A stretch of 64,000 nucleotides of DNA, from contig BDDD01001973.1 in the NCBI GenBank assembly GCA_001972305.1, positions 139,871-203,870 on the forward strand. The letters run 5' to 3'. The notes beneath the pieces were generated by a model. It made no database searches. It was not told where the DNA came from and saw only the letters and a program-made list of their open reading frames with translations. Below are positions 22,386 through 34,545 of the stretch, piece by piece (within the stretch, counting starts at the first letter, position 1; every line of letters starts with the position of its first letter). The translations under genes and the position numbers were made by a program. The stretch is from Cephalotus follicularis. Lineage: Eukaryota; Streptophyta; Magnoliopsida; Oxalidales; Cephalotaceae.

Positions 22386-23139
22386 CAGAACGTCCTTTTC
22401 CACAGTTTTAACACACCAAGCCATTATCAAATCCATCCTTTACACAACAATTTCACATGTTCATGTAATCGTACATGCATGATTGACTTAATGTATCACA
22501 GTAACACCACAACAAGTCCAGAATTACAATTCAACCATTAACATGCAAGTCATCATGTTATTCATTAACTTAAAACCCAAAATGCATGTATAAATCCATC
22601 ACTTTCCCCTGCCTTATTGTTCCAAGTTAGGAACTGGAAAGTCCACCTCTTTAAGTTCCCATGTTCTGGCTACCAGCAGCTCCAAGATCCCTTAGCAACT
22701 GCTACCCACGAGCTCCAATCTCAAGTTCCAAGCAAACTCAACAATGGTAACTCTCACACTCACTGTTTTCTTTCCTCTCTTTCTTCTGGTGTTTTAAAAC
22801 GAGAGAGAGAAGTGGGGAGGGTTGTTTTTATGCAGATGACTTCCCCCCCTCCCCCCCAACAGCCTTCTCCTTACATTTCATGGGAACTCTCGTGCTCTCC
22901 CCCACTTTCCAGGTTTCTGCATTCTCTTTTTGTTCTCTATTCTTCTTTCTTTTGCAGGCTGCATGTGAGGATGGGATGTTCCTTGCATGTTCCATGTGAG
23001 GGGCAGGTTTGGAGCATGCCAAGAAATACCCCATCATGATCCACTCGTCACAATGCACTTGAAAAGGCGTCTGATAAAGCCCCCAAAGATCCCATTGCAT
23101 GTTACTCTGCCAGTGAAGAACGTGACAGACGTTCTTTAC

Positions 23140-23300
23140 AAAGGCGTCGACGACTTTCCTTAGACGTCGATGTCTTTTCCCCTTTTGTAAGAAGGTGTCG
23201 AAGCCCTCTCCCAAAGTTGACTTGCATGCCCATGCATTCACGTGTCCCTTGGTTCCAATAGGCGTCGACGTCTTTCCAAAGACGTCGATGTCTTTATCCC
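23140..23300 (-). repeat. GTCGAC-unit cluster 1 of LTR D
   Basis: About five units, four of them arranged as close pairs (GGCGTCGACG..CTTT then AGACGTCGATGTCTTT). The cluster lies 165-325 bp inside the LTR 5' end, before a candidate TATA-like GCATAAAAAC near 22830. Confidence 0.7.
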
Positions 23301-25255
23301 AAAACAGCGCCATTTCAAGCTTTGATACACACATTCCATTCCTTAAACAATATTTAGGGTTTAGGGACCTCTTTTGAGTTTGAAACTACAACATTCTCAT
23401 TAACACAAGCTTTAAGATTACATCATAAAGCGAAATATTACATTCAGGAAAATACCAGGCGTTACATAATATTACATATATCTATAATATGCAATATAGT
23501 AGTTGTTTTCTTTTAGAAACATTTAACAGTTCAGTGACCGTCCTCTCTTTTGGAGGAACAGTATTCAATACAGTAATGGCACCTCTCATAGGAGGAAAAT
23601 CGGTAACTCAGTAAGTTTTCATTTGGAAAACAATAGTAAGAAAATTCATATTTGTGCTTATAGCACTAGTTGGTTTAATCCTTGAATTCAGGTGATACAA
23701 TAGTGTTTACGAACACTTAATAGATATATAATACCTATAACAGTAGCATTATATCGTAGCATAACAATATAAACAGTAGCAGTTCAAGGATTCTACAAAG
23801 GGTCAAAAGCACAACCATATCAGTCTTACACAATTTACACAAGGAAAAGCATAAGTTGTTTAATTCCTGTAGGGTAACTACATATGGCCAGGATTGAATA
23901 TTACAATCATTCCATGTGGAGGCCAGGGTAATTACATATCCTTTAAGCCTAAATAGCAGTTAATATCAGGAATTTGTCTCTTAACAGTCGGTTGTTCATA
24001 AGAATAGCCAGCTATTTACATTGAGCAGTTGACTATTTGTCCTTACCAGCCGGTTATTTAGATTGAGCAGTCGACTGTTATGTTCAATAGTCGACTGTTC
24101 TGTCCAGAAAATCGACAGGCAATAGTCTATAAAACAGAGTATGCATGTTCTTAATCCAATTCCAACCAATTAATAACATGCAATCACAAAGAAATTATCC
24201 AGACATGCTATACATATTATATCTTCAAAAACATGTCAATATCCCTACCTCTACTGCTATCCCGAAATCAAATTAAGTTGATTTCTCTCTTTAGTGTCGA
24301 AAGCTCTTTCACTCCAACAATCCTCCAATCTCAGCAATTAATCTATACAGTTGCATGTTTACAGGTATATGCATCAAAACCAGTAAGTTTTATTCCTTAT
24401 CTAATCGTGATAAGAACTATAATCCAATCAGTAGCTTGTCATAATCTCTTAAGCTTCTAATCCTACTTTTAACCAATTCTCCAATTCGTTACAATCCCTC
24501 CTATAGAGACATGTTAATAGTAGATATGCAACTGTAATCAGTAGGTTATATCTAACTATTGGCCATAACAATAGCCAGTGAACTCGAATTAGAGACTTGC
24601 CAGGAAGAATCAAGCTTTAACTTCCACTTTGAACTCCCCACATCAACAAGCAATCTCCAGAATTGTCCCTCTCTCTTTTAGTGTTTTCTAACTTTCAACT
24701 TACTCACACAACCTCGGTTATAAAGGAAATTGTATTAACAATTCCCGTTTCATTCATTTACTCCATTTTCAGTGTTTCCTCTTTCTCTCTCTCACATGCA
24801 CCTCTCTTACTCTTTTCAATTCTGTTTTGCAGGTTACAGGTATGCAGATGGAATAGAGCACATGCAAGACACCACTCTTGCATGCTGCACACCTGGTGGC
24901 ACACATCAGTCCTGCATGACACGTTTAGACAGCCACTCCCCTATTTCACACGCCATGCACAGAAACTTGTATGAGCTCGACCAATCGACTGTCTGTAACC
25001 AGTAGTCGACTGTCTACTTATGGCAGTCCAATCGACTGTTACCCAGTGACATTCGGTTGTTCTTCCATAAACCAGCTAGTCGACTATTACCCTATGACAG
25101 TCAGTTGTTAGGTGCTGATTTTTGTTACTTAAGTGCATACCCCAATTAAATCAATAACCACAATTCATATAACCATTGGACATTAAAATTCAATGTAATG
25201 CATATTTTATTCAACAAGTGTATAATATACATTAATTGAAATTGCTGTTATTACA

Positions 25256-25403
25256 CCTTTGGTATAAGAAAAATATATTTTATAAAAACAACCAAGGGAA
25301 GGGAATTGAACTAGAATTTCAGCTACTTTAATTATTCCAAAATAGCCACCAAAACCGAAATTAAAGTCCAATTGAAATTAAAATGGATCACTCATATACC
25401 ACT
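25256..25403 (-). other. J leader and decayed primer-binding site
   Basis: Joins 12784 across element A. At 25391-25401 the minus strand reads TGGTATATGAG, a decayed version of the iMet primer site TGGTATCAGAG, two bases from the TG at 25404 that I take as the LTR edge. The rest is untranslated leader with no motif that I see. Confidence 0.5.
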
Positions 25404-27073
25404 TGTTGGTAAACCGAAAGGGCTCCCGGTCGATGTTGGGTCTGGGATGCCAGTGTGTATCATTTTACTTTTTTTTAAAAAAGAAACCTCCAAGACAGCA
25501 CGTCAAGGTTCACACTGACATCTTAGTACCAAAATAAACATGCCACGGATCTTCGTTTAATATTCAATTGAACTAAAACAAATAATCAAGCATGCACAAA
25601 ACAAACCGAATACTCATCGATAAACATAAATACAAAAGGGTAGCAACCATACCAACGTTGGTTGCTCCACCACTTTGTCGCTACGAGCTTGCAGCAGCAA
25701 CTGCCTGTCACCGGAGCGCCTACCGGAATCTGGCAAAACTTCCAGAACTCCCACCATGACGCCATCGGACTCTAGAAGCACCGATCTACCCATTACTAGA
25801 GGAGACTTTGTGGGAAGCACCGCAGAATGCTTAGGCACAGTCGGTAGTGATGGTAACTCGTTGAGTGGGACTCAGTTGTTCCATTCAACATGCCAGGGAC
25901 CGGCCGCGCCATATCCGATCACCAAAATTTCTGATCTTCGCACTGGTGGCTGAGAATCGCACTCGCCAGAGAACGGCCTATCACAGCCAACGGCGAGTCA
26001 AATTCGGTCAGTCAACTCCCCCGCCTAAACCAAGCTCAGCCGCAACACAACAGCACCACAAAACGTCGAGTCTTTGCATCTCCACCCGAGACTCGCCACT
26101 GACTCGCTTCGTCGAAACTCTTGCAAGGACGCCTGAGCTCCGGACTCGCCAGTATGTGCCATGAAAACTTTTGATCTTTAACATTTTGTCCAAGACCCGC
26201 CATGACTTGGCTCGGAACGCCGAGTCACAGCGACCAACACGCCAACTCGATAGAGTTGACTCAGCAAACAAAATCTGGCCAAAAACGCACGAAGACGCTT
26301 AGACTAGGATCAAAATAGATAGAGCCATGGATTGGCTCCACCTATTGAGATCACCGACGGTTGGAAGAGACACCGGGAGCAAAAGACGACAAAACATAAA
26401 TCTACCGCCAGAGAGAAACAGAGGGAGAAAGAGGGGGAGAGGGAGGATGAGGAATACAGAGGATGAAACCACGCCTCCTTTCCCGTTCACGCACGCCTTC
26501 TCTGGCCGAGAAGTGCGCCTCTTGCATGTTGACACACTGAACGCGTTTTCTCCCCCTCGTATGCGCACGCATGGTGCTATATCTTTTGGCGTGAAAAAGA
26601 AGTGTGTGTTAAACACACATGCCAAAATTCTCTTTTTATTTGTTTTAATGTTTCTCTCTATTTTAATTAAAGTCTCTCACTGTCACACCTCGTTCATACA
26701 GAACGCAACATTAAAGCGGTAAAGGCAATTAACATAAAATACAGCTCATGTAAAAACCATAAAATTAAAACTTTTCCAAGAATAACAGTTGCGGAAGCAT
26801 AACAAAACATAAGCCGTAAACTCGTAACGTGCGTCCCATACCGCACGCTACCCAAAAACAGGTCATAATAGTTAATCGCCCATAAAACGGAGCGTGAATT
26901 ACAGTACAATATAAAATACCTTCAGAAACAGAACCATAATAACAGTACAACCCAAAACCATAACCATCACAGGTTTAATACCCAGCAGGAGAAGTAAAAT
27001 CAAGAATACAACAACTTGATCTTCGCCCATGTCGGTCCGACCGGTCCACTGCATCAATCTGTAAAGCAGGGGG

Positions 27074-27098
27074 TTAGCCTTTGTCCTCACTCGGCCAA
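27074..27098 (-). other. LTR hairpin in D2
   Basis: TTAGCC ... GGCCAA around tttgtcctcactc. In the minus-strand transcript the changed base gives a G-U pair, so the stem is kept. About 395-417 bp from the LTR 3' end; CTTTACAG follows on the sense strand. Confidence 0.6.
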
Positions 27099-27304
27099 GT
27101 CATAACAGTAAATCGGGATCAACATAACGCATGTCATGATATGAATGCATAAATGATGCAGTGCAGTGGAGACCCGGTTTATACATATATGAAATATATA
27201 TACGTATATCAGTACAGTAAAATAATCGGTGTTACATATATAAGAAATATACGTATGCAGTAACAGTACAGTAGTAACCCGGCCAGGGCTACATCAACAA
27301 ACAC

Positions 27305-27422
27305 ATTAATGTCCAAGAAGGACCAACAGGCAGTACAGTATGTCCGAATAGGACCACAACAACAGTATGTCCACGTAGGACCACAACAGGCAGTATGTCC
27401 ACATAGGACCACAACAGGCAGA
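27305..27422 (-). repeat. Tandem repeat in LTR D2, about 31 bp unit
   Basis: About four copies of cagtatgtccacataggacc followed by acaacagg. It is unrelated in sequence to the D tandem repeat but lies in the same place relative to the hairpin and cluster. Confidence 0.75.
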
Positions 27423-28020
27423 ATATAGCACCGCCAACTCCTGGCCCCACACTACACTCCCACTCCGGCCCCTACATCAGGCGACCGAGCGAGGCAACAG
27501 TACAGTGAGTCACCTAGCCATGCTCCTAGCCCCTAGGTACAACCCTGCCACTAGTCATCGTCGGCAACCTCCGCCACGCAACTAGTAGCTCAAACACAAA
27601 CACATAGCAATTCACAGAGCAAACAGTGAATTCAAATAGTAACAGTACAGTAAACAGTAACGATCGATTAGATCGACAACAGGCAGTTGTTTCCCAAAAT
27701 ATTTCCAAAATGACAACATTTAAAAATAGACATTTTCAGTAAAAAATATCAATAACCAGTTTCAGTAGTATAAATTGTTTATCCGTTCAGTCGAAAATAC
27801 GTTATTTAATCAATACATATTTTCAAACTCAAAATATCACATTCTGAGTTCATATATGCATTTCTAAATATCAATACTTTAGAAATCATAAACAATTTAC
27901 AAACAGTATACAAACAGGCAATAAACAGTGCATATGCAATGCATACATATGCTCAAATGCACCCAAACAGGAATCAGGATCGTTTCGTATCGTTAGATGA
28001 AGAAAACTCCAAACAGTAAC

Positions 28021-28345
28021 AAAGACGTCGATGTCTTTCCAAAAGGCGTCGATGTCTTTTCCAACATTCGTCGATGTCCAAGTCTCAGTGTCAGCGCGTT
28101 CTTCTACAGAAGGCGTCCATGCCCATTTCATACGCGTCGACACTCAAGGTCTGGAACTTTAAAACGACAGCGTATGGTTGACGGCGTCGACGCGTTAAGG
28201 TGGGAACCTTAGGTGTCGACGTCTTTCACGTCGAATCCAGGTAGGTAGCCTAGGGCGTCGATGTCTTTCCATAGACGTCGATCCCTTTTAGTCAGTAGCA
28301 AGGCAAAACTAAACAGACGTCGATGTTTATTTAAAAGACGTCGAT
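28021..28345 (-). repeat. GTCGAC-unit cluster 2 of LTR D2
   Basis: I count 11 units in about 325 bp, such as AAAGACGTCGATGTCT, CGGCGTCGACGCGT and AGGTGTCGACGTCT. Spacers differ from each other in sequence and length. Confidence 0.75.
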
Positions 28346-29192
28346 GTCTTTTCCAACAGTAGTCGTCTTCTACCTCGCGACTTAACAAACAGTGGCCTTA
28401 ACACCCATATTGATGCATAATAACAGGTAATCGAGGCAAGGAACTAACATGCAGATACTCAAAACATATCTAGCATATCATGGCATCAATCCAGTAACAA
28501 AATCAGTACAAGATTCATGCATTTTATACATCCAAAACCATAAACCATGCATGGATATCATACTCGAAATTACAGTATGGCTTTCCCCTACCTTTTGTTC
28601 GAAGTTAGGAACTGGAAGGTCCACCTCTTTTCGTACCCAAACAGGTCCCAGCAGCCCCTCTAGGTCCGTCCCGTAGCTGCACCAGTAGTTCCAAGCTCCA
28701 AGCTCAACAATGGAGGAAACGTTTTCTCTCTTTTACTTATTGTTTCCTCACACTCACAGTGTTCTCTCAAGTGTTGGTTCTTTCTCAAACAATAACAGCC
28801 GAAGGTAAGGAGGTGGAGGCTGTCTTTGTATGCAATACACCCTCCTTCTTCTTCCTTTTTTCATTTTTGTTGCAAGTCATATGTGCCTAGGGTACATTCC
28901 CATTTCTGCATGCAGCAGCTGGGTTCGTTTTCCCAGTCCTTCATGCCAGACAGTGCCCCATTCTCACTATCCATCCCTTGCATGCACACATCTTCTTTTC
29001 TTCTTGCATTTGTTGCATGTATACACACACACAAGCCACACTTGTCCACTTAAATCTAGTCATGAAGGTTAGGGAGTAGGGTGCATGCCCAACACGTCCC
29101 AAACCATGCCCCAAGGCGCCTGCAAAAGGCCCCATCTCGATTTCCCCTCGCACGTTATTTGTCAGCAGGGTAACATGCAAGACTTTCGAAGT

Positions 29193-29355
29193 TAAGGCGT
29201 CGACGTCTTTCCAAAGACGTCAATGTCATTCATCAGTTTACACGAGGACGTCGATGTCCTCCTCCGGATCGATGTGCATGTGCATGCAGCTACGTGCTCC
29301 CATTTGCCACAAAGACGTCGACGTGTTACTAAAGGAGTCGACGTGTTTCCCCCAG
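29193..29355 (-). repeat. GTCGAC-unit cluster 1 of LTR D2
   Basis: About six units, including AAGGCGTCGACGTCTT and AAAGACGTCGACGTG, 170-335 bp inside the LTR 5' end. Confidence 0.7.
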
Positions 29356-29565
29356 AACAGCGTCATTTTAGCCTTTTAACATCCTTTTAGCTTTTAACAC
29401 TAAAATTCAACATTATGGAGATAGGAAAACATCACCAAATTGGAAAAATTCATCCTTTATTAATTCCACAATTTAAAAGTACAATTACATTGTGAAATTA
29501 TAATACATGAAAATCTCGAACGTTACACTCACTTTTAATTAAAACATGCCATGGCTATAAAATCT

Positions 29566-29574
29566 CTTTATATA
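29566..29574 (-). promoter_or_regulatory. Candidate TATA box of J 5' LTR
   Basis: Sense strand TATATAAAG, about 1.25 kb inside the LTR 5' edge. It would place the J transcript start near 29540, giving a long U3. Confidence 0.4.
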
Positions 29575-30823
29575 CCAATAAGGCAATTTGTGGAGAGAGA
29601 AACAAATCACAAATGTCAAATTAATATATACTAGTCAAAAAACTAGATTTACCACCAAGCAAGCATGTGTGCAACATGCGTCACTTTTCCAATAATCGGG
29701 TGGGACCCGGAAGCCTGATGGAATTCCAGTACAATGATAAATTTCCCAGAACATCCCAAAGTTCCAGTATGACTATCCAACTAATAGCCTCGGTGACATC
29801 TATAATCACCGTCGGATCCTTGGACCACAAAGTACCACGTCTATCATTCGTTAGTCGCTTCCCCGGTGCTTTATCTATGTCATCAGTTTATGTGCCGGGT
29901 ATCCTTCGTCTTCTTGGCTCTAACCATGGAGTAGGCTTTGGATTAATGTCAGCCCCAGGCAAAGCTGTGATAACTATAATTCTATGAACACATTGAGACT
30001 ATGGGAGACATCCCAGGAAACCTCTTGTTCCCAACTCCTAGTGCTCGACCAGGACATTAAGTCTTCAATGGTCACAGATGTTATAAAGCCTATAACCCTC
30101 AACACCTGTGTGACGATCCTGTCTCGCGCACTCGACAACATATCTCAATGCAGCTCCCACAAGGCCCAAAAATAACCTTTTTGCCAGCACGTGGCTAGTG
30201 CTGGGAAAGGTGGAAATCAAATCCAAGCGGTTACTACACAATGCATGCTAGCCGCTCAAGTCTAAGGACACAACATAAATCACGTATGATCTTCTAGTCA
30301 TCTTTGACTAAACACTACCGCGACAATGGGAACTCTATTGACAGAGGTCTTGACTCTCCAAATAGATAACCTATGGTGGGTCGATTCAATGTCATGCCTC
30401 TGCACGTACCCCGTATCAGGTTTAGGGTAAAAACCCAAATGGCGATGAGATGATCCATCCCCCACACTCAACAGGGCAAGCATAATACGGCGAGTCTTGG
30501 CGGTTCATCAATTGCCCTAAGAAAGTGAACCTATGACTTGGAACTTTTGTCAGAGGGGAGTAAGGATCTCATTCTCATAACCTCTCAGGCACGAGATCCA
30601 ACCCCTCGAACGACAGGGCGCTATATATGTATTCAGTTGACTTGGTGATCAACTGATCCATAGTGAAGGTTTTGGATAATACATATAGCAAATGCCAAAA
30701 TATACTAAATATGCACAATAGATCATGAATGGAACTAAGAATGTACGATTCAAGAGTGTGTCATATGTAAAGTACATATGTCTGCAGCCTCCTCATGGCT
30801 TGTAGGGACACCCTAATCTAACA

Positions 30824-31963
30824 ACATAGACTAGGGAAGCATGGTATTTAAAAAAAATTAGGCATTAGGGCCGAAACTTCTATGGCTCATAATAAAAAAT
30901 TCCTTTGATTAAACAAACACCTTAACCCATAAGATATGTAAACTATGTTTCCAATCCAAGGATCTCCATTAATTAGCATTAATTGAACATAAAGTAAATA
31001 GGAAGAGATGTTAGGGTTAGCTTACCCTAGTTGACCAAATCTTCTTTCCCCAGTATAGGTTGGTTCCAATTATGATGATGCCTTCAAAGGCTCCAAGATC
31101 ACAACTTCTTCAAGTCGTCCACCACCAAGATAATGCAAGCTCCAAGGCTACCAATGGACCTCCAAAATTTTGGCCAAAGAAAATGTGGAGATGAAGAGTG
31201 ACCATAGTAGATCACCTCTTGAAGAAAACCATACTAAGGAAGGGCTTTTGGAAGTGGCTAAGACTGTTGGCTCTTCTAGGTTATTTTTGCTCTCTTTAAT
31301 GGACGAATTATGGAGGAAGAAATATGAAAGAAAAACTTGTCTCTCTCACTCTTTAATGCTCACGGGTCAAAGGGGAAAAGGAAGCCCCTTAGTGTGTCTC
31401 ACACAGTAAGTAATGACATGAGAGATGGACTAAGTGTGTAACACACTCAAAGTCCCATGCTTTTGTTAAGAGATATATTGGGATATTTTAAATTCCCAAC
31501 TTCTATTTTGCCTTTTATGTCCTACATAAGACAAAATAGAATATCCTCCATAAAAGATTAGCTACTAGGTAATTCAATAATTACCACAATACCATTACCT
31601 TACAATATTATCCCATTAATTTTACCTCCCTATTATGGTGTGGAGCCCTAATGATTCGGGTTAAGCCGACAGTAGAAATTTAGCAATATCTCTAATATCT
31701 CTATGATCAAGTACCTCGTACTTGACGTTTATATTGCTCAATCAATTAGGACCCTCCTAACTTGATTAGATAGGAATTAATCTCATTAATCCGATTTAGG
31801 ATATTAATACACAATTCATATTATGTATATTTGTAATATATTAAGTAAAAACATAATAAAGAAAGATTGCCATGAATAGATATGTTATTAATTACAACCG
31901 AATAGTTGTTTTTTACATCTCATGTACCAAAAAGGTAGGTGGCTTCTAGGGCACACTCTAACA
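30824..31963 (-). repeat. Element I 3' LTR, fragment
   Basis: In the sense direction the LTR starts at 31963 as TGTTAGAGTGTGCCCTAGAA, a copia LTR start resembling that of J. The plus-strand sequence to its right (cattctcacttgg) is the complement of the purine-rich CCAAGTGAGAATG. The fragment is cut at 30823/30824 by J, so J appears to have inserted into this LTR. The other side is outside the window. The open frame 31170-31409 is not a recognisable gene. Confidence 0.65.
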
Positions 31964-32666
31964 CATTCTCACTTGGCCGAAAGCCAACTACCCATAAACC
32001 TCAAGCCCATAACTTCCAGATGACGTTCGAAAGTTTGACTAGCTAAGGCCTTCGTGACTGGGTCTTCTATGTTCTCATATGATGCTACCTTGGCTATTTC
32101 AATATCCTTCCTCTCAATGATCTCCTTAATCAAATGGTAATGCTTGAGGATATGCAATAATTTCTGATGAAACTATGGTTCCTTTGCCTGTGCAATAGCA
32201 CCACAGTTGTCGCAGTATAGAACAACTGGACCAGCAATGTTAGGAACTACTTGAAGCTCGGTGATGAACTTCTTTATCCAAACTGCCTCATTTGGCTGCA
32301 TTGGCCGCTGCAATGGGCCTCTGTGATAGAATCAATAGTTCTTTCTTGCTTGGAGCTCCTCCAACTCACAACTCCACCACATAAGGTGAAGACATATCCT
32401 GACACACTTTTATGATCGTCCATGTGTCAAACATGGAGTCTATGAAACCTTAAAGTTTTAGGTCTTCCTCTCCATAAACCAAGAATTTGTTCTTAGTCCT
32501 TCTCTAGTACTTAAGGATATTCTTGACTACCTCCAAGTGTCCCATACCAGGGTTACACTTATATATGCTTGTCATTCCTAATGCATCAGCAAAATCAGGT
32601 CTAGTACACATCATTGCATAAATGATGGATCCTATTGCTGATGCATTAGGGATCCTACTCATGTGA
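31964..32666 (-). pseudogene. Element I pol: copia RNase H and RT end
   Basis: Minus strand. At 32686-32504: HMSRIPNASAIGSIIYAMM then CTRPDFADALG and NPGMGHLEVVKNILKY, the link between copia RT and RNase H. At 32157-31969: LKHYHLIKEIIERKDIEIAK, then VASYENIEDPVTKALASQ and the end EVMGLRF, the polyprotein C-terminus. The part between is RNase H with broken frames. At 32666 the frame is cut by solo LTR G and continues at 38889. Confidence 0.85.
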
Positions 32667-33015
32667 AGTAACACCCCAAACCCCAAGGGTGGACCCCCAA
32701 GGCTTGAAGCGCCACAAACAGTTCCATTCGCTTATAGCAATTCAGCGAAAATAATTTAAAACATTAAACAATATGATAATGCATGTGGAAAATCCAATAA
32801 AAATATCACTTGTGTGGATAAACCCAGTGTTATACAATACAATTCAAAAAGCTCTACCACAAGCCTGCAAGTCATGGAACAAAATACAATATAATTATCC
32901 TCTTGGGTCGTCGAACTACAATAAGAGGGTGGAGACTCACCCAGAGCTTCAATCCTCAGCTTGTTGCGAAGCTCCACCTGTACCTGACCCATTCCATTAC
33001 AATGCAATGGGTCAG

Positions 33016-33028
33016 CGACCACTGGTCG
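33016..33028 (-). other. LTR hairpin in G
   Basis: CGACCACTGGTCG, a six-base stem around one base, 349 bp from the LTR 3' end. It aligns with CGACATAATGTCG of C and CGACATTATGTCG of K: two stem positions changed on both sides with pairing kept. An outer inverted repeat acccatt ... aatgggt flanks it. Confidence 0.65.
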
Positions 33029-33414
33029 TGTAGGAACTACCACCAGGGATTTATGAAATGCAGATGCAGCAAGCATATGCAATGCAAACAAGATATGCAA
33101 TATATAACCAATCCATATAGTACAAGCATTCATAACAGTACCCTTGATAATCATTTATAGTACCAATCATTGACAGTCACTTACAGTAACATTAACAATC
33201 ATTTACATTCTTCCTCGGCATCCCGTACTTAGGGAGGAGCTGTAGACGCACTCCAGACTTGGAAGGCAGAGGAGCTAGGACAGGAATAAACATTTCATTT
33301 TAGGTAGACCAATTCCTCAGGTTCCTCGGCTTTAGGAAGAGCAATATAGGCGCTATCTCAGTAACATTTACAATACCTTAACACTATCACATTAAACAGT
33401 AACAGTTATTCAAT

Positions 33415-33600
33415 CAGTGTGGCTCATCTCGGTCGGTGATCCTCATAGGCTCATCTCAGTCAGTGATCCACTGGGCTATCTCGATGACCATCCTGGTTCA
33501 GCTCAATTGGTGACCCATTGGCACATCTCAAAGATAGCCTTATTGGCTCATCTCGGTTAGTGACCCCCGTAAGGCTCATCTTGGTCGGTGATCCAGTCCA
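33415..33600 (-). repeat. Tandem repeat in LTR G, about 30-35 bp unit
   Basis: Five or six imperfect copies of a unit like ggctcatctcggtcggtgat followed by cctcata or ccactg. Same relative place as the tandem repeats of D, D2, D' and C. Confidence 0.7.
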
Positions 33601-34165
33601 TTAAAGTACATTACACTACACTCACTATAACAATATAGTTCATTAACAATACAGTAACACTACAATATTTCTACATTAACATTTCACTGTGAGGTCTATC
33701 TTTATTATAATACACTACATTCATTTATCCTTCCAGAGCCTTCATTTCATTTTACTCATCTATGCTGGCTACTTAAAGACCCAATGTAACACCCCCGATT
33801 CGGAACCGGGATCACTCCTGATTCGGGATCGATGTGTCACACAAAACTAAACTAAAACATATCAAAGATCTTAATCTTAATCTTAATCGTCATCAATACG
33901 TGGTGGTTCTAAAAATCTGAAAACATGTATAATCATGAAACATAAACTGAATCTGAAACATAATATGAAAACTTTATCATAAACCAAAAAGTCATAATCC
34001 AAAAATCACAATACTATTTAGATAACTGGCCTATACACGACCATAACACTACTAAAAATATAACTAGATCAAACTCCTAGATAATCCTCTGACATAGGGT
34101 AACTCTCTCATCACACTAGCCCATGCTGCCCCTGAAAACCTGCCGCATGGAAAAACAAAACACGG

Positions 34166-34180
34166 CTGAGCAAACCTCAG
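34166..34180 (-). other. LTR hairpin in F
   Basis: CTGAG caaac CTCAG, 381-395 bp from the LTR 3' end, the counterpart of 4171-4185 in E. Confidence 0.55.
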
Positions 34181-34194
34181 TACGGATATAGAGT

Positions 34195-34545
34195 CATAAA
34201 ACAGTTTACGAACAGTTTATGAAACAAATCAATTACGAAACAACATAATTACGAATCAAAACATATACGAATCAAAACAGAATGGTTTATGAAGAAAACA
34301 ATACGTAATAAAACCGTATTCGAAACAATGCAGTTTACCAAAACGAAACAGTATCTGAAATAAAACAATATCATGCTCGATACAGTATCTGAAACAAACA
34401 CAATACGATACAAAACATTTTATGAAACGATACACTTTACGAAACATAATAGAATAATTTACGGAACAAAAGAAAACAGTTTCTGAACATTACGAAACAA
34501 ACAGATTACCGAACAAAACAAAACAAATAGTAAACGATAACGATA
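34195..34545 (-). repeat. Degenerate GAAACA repeat in LTR F
   Basis: About twenty short irregular units of the type tacgaaacaaaaca or tatgaaacaa. It adjoins the F hairpin. Confidence 0.5.

Larger units (their letters stand above)
20736..23466 (-). mobile_element. Solo LTR D
   Basis: 2731 bp, TGTCACACCCC to GGCGTTACA, flanked by the exact TSD taata (20731-20735, 23467-23471). Removing it and one TSD copy restores collinearity of the A 5' LTR with the 3' LTR at 13571. There is no internal region. It is related to D2 and D' in end sequence, promoter-side segment, GTCGAC clusters and hairpin. Sense minus. The pre-insertion site gtaatattac is a perfect palindrome. Confidence 0.95.
12785..25255 (-). 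mobile_element. Element A: full-length Ty3/gypsy chromovirus (Tekay/Del-like)
   Basis: Minus-strand element bounded by TGTCACACC at 12785 and TTACA at 25255, flanked by the exact TSD ccttt (12780-12784 and 25256-25260). Its two LTRs are highly similar: 12785-15330, and 19955-25255 once solo LTR D is removed. Internal order on the minus strand is primer site, gag, protease, RT, RNase H, integrase, chromodomain-like tail, purine tract. The chromodomain-like tail and iMet primer site fit a Tekay/Del-type chromovirus. It cannot be active: gag, protease and integrase are frameshifted or stopped, and two catalytic residues are changed. Confidence 0.9.
19955..25255 (-). repeat. A 5' LTR, split by solo LTR D
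   Basis: Parts 19955-20735 and 23472-25255 together match the 3' LTR 12785-15330. The two copies differ by few substitutions and small indels. It is interrupted at a taata duplication by solo LTR D. Its GTCGACTGTT-unit clusters are at 23985-24115 and 24985-25110. It is the promoter copy of the element, with transcription toward lower coordinates. Confidence 0.9.
26681..29527 (-). mobile_element. Solo LTR D2
   Basis: 2847 bp, TGTCACACC to CGTTACA, flanked by the exact TSD ctcac (26676-26680, 29528-29532). Related to D and D': shared start, tacc/gcac block, TTAGCC hairpin, a promoter-side segment with ggaactggaaggtccacctc (28610) also present in D (22631), and paired GTCGAC clusters. No internal region. 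Sense minus. Confidence 0.95.
652..30823 (-). mobile_element. Element J: Ty1/copia retrotransposon, heavily nested
   Basis: An old copia element read on the minus strand. Its own DNA is 652-1744, 4533-5997, 9838-12784, 25256-26680 and 29528-30823; the rest is inserted elements E, K, A (with D) and D2. The LTR copies 652-1479 and 29995-30823 are nearly collinear (828 and 829 bp). Between them, on the minus strand, come a decayed primer site, the integrase zinc-finger region, RT, RNase H and a purine tract, the copia order. All frames are full of stops, so the element is dead. Its left LTR continues beyond the insertion of L, outside the window. Confidence 0.75.
25404..30823 (-). repeat. J 5' LTR, split by solo LTR D2
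   Basis: Parts 25404-26680 and 29533-30823, about 2.57 kb together, long for a copia LTR. The outer part 29995-30823 matches 652-1479. The outer edge begins (sense) TGTTAGATTAGGGTGTCCC. The inner edge is set only by the decayed primer site, because the other LTR's inner half lies outside the window. The inner half is GC-rich, with open frames on both strands (25614-26722) that I do not consider genes. Confidence 0.6.

Noticed and set aside
26327-26722. 131-codon open frame next to a start codon
   Set aside because: Crosses from the J LTR across the D2 insertion boundary at 26681, so it cannot be an old gene.
28826-29180. Several overlapping open frames of 60-80 codons on both strands
   Set aside because: All inside solo LTR D2 with no conservation in D or D'.
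32773-33160. Open frames of 85-132 codons on both strands
   Set aside because: In solo LTR G, over the hairpin region; no domain recognised.
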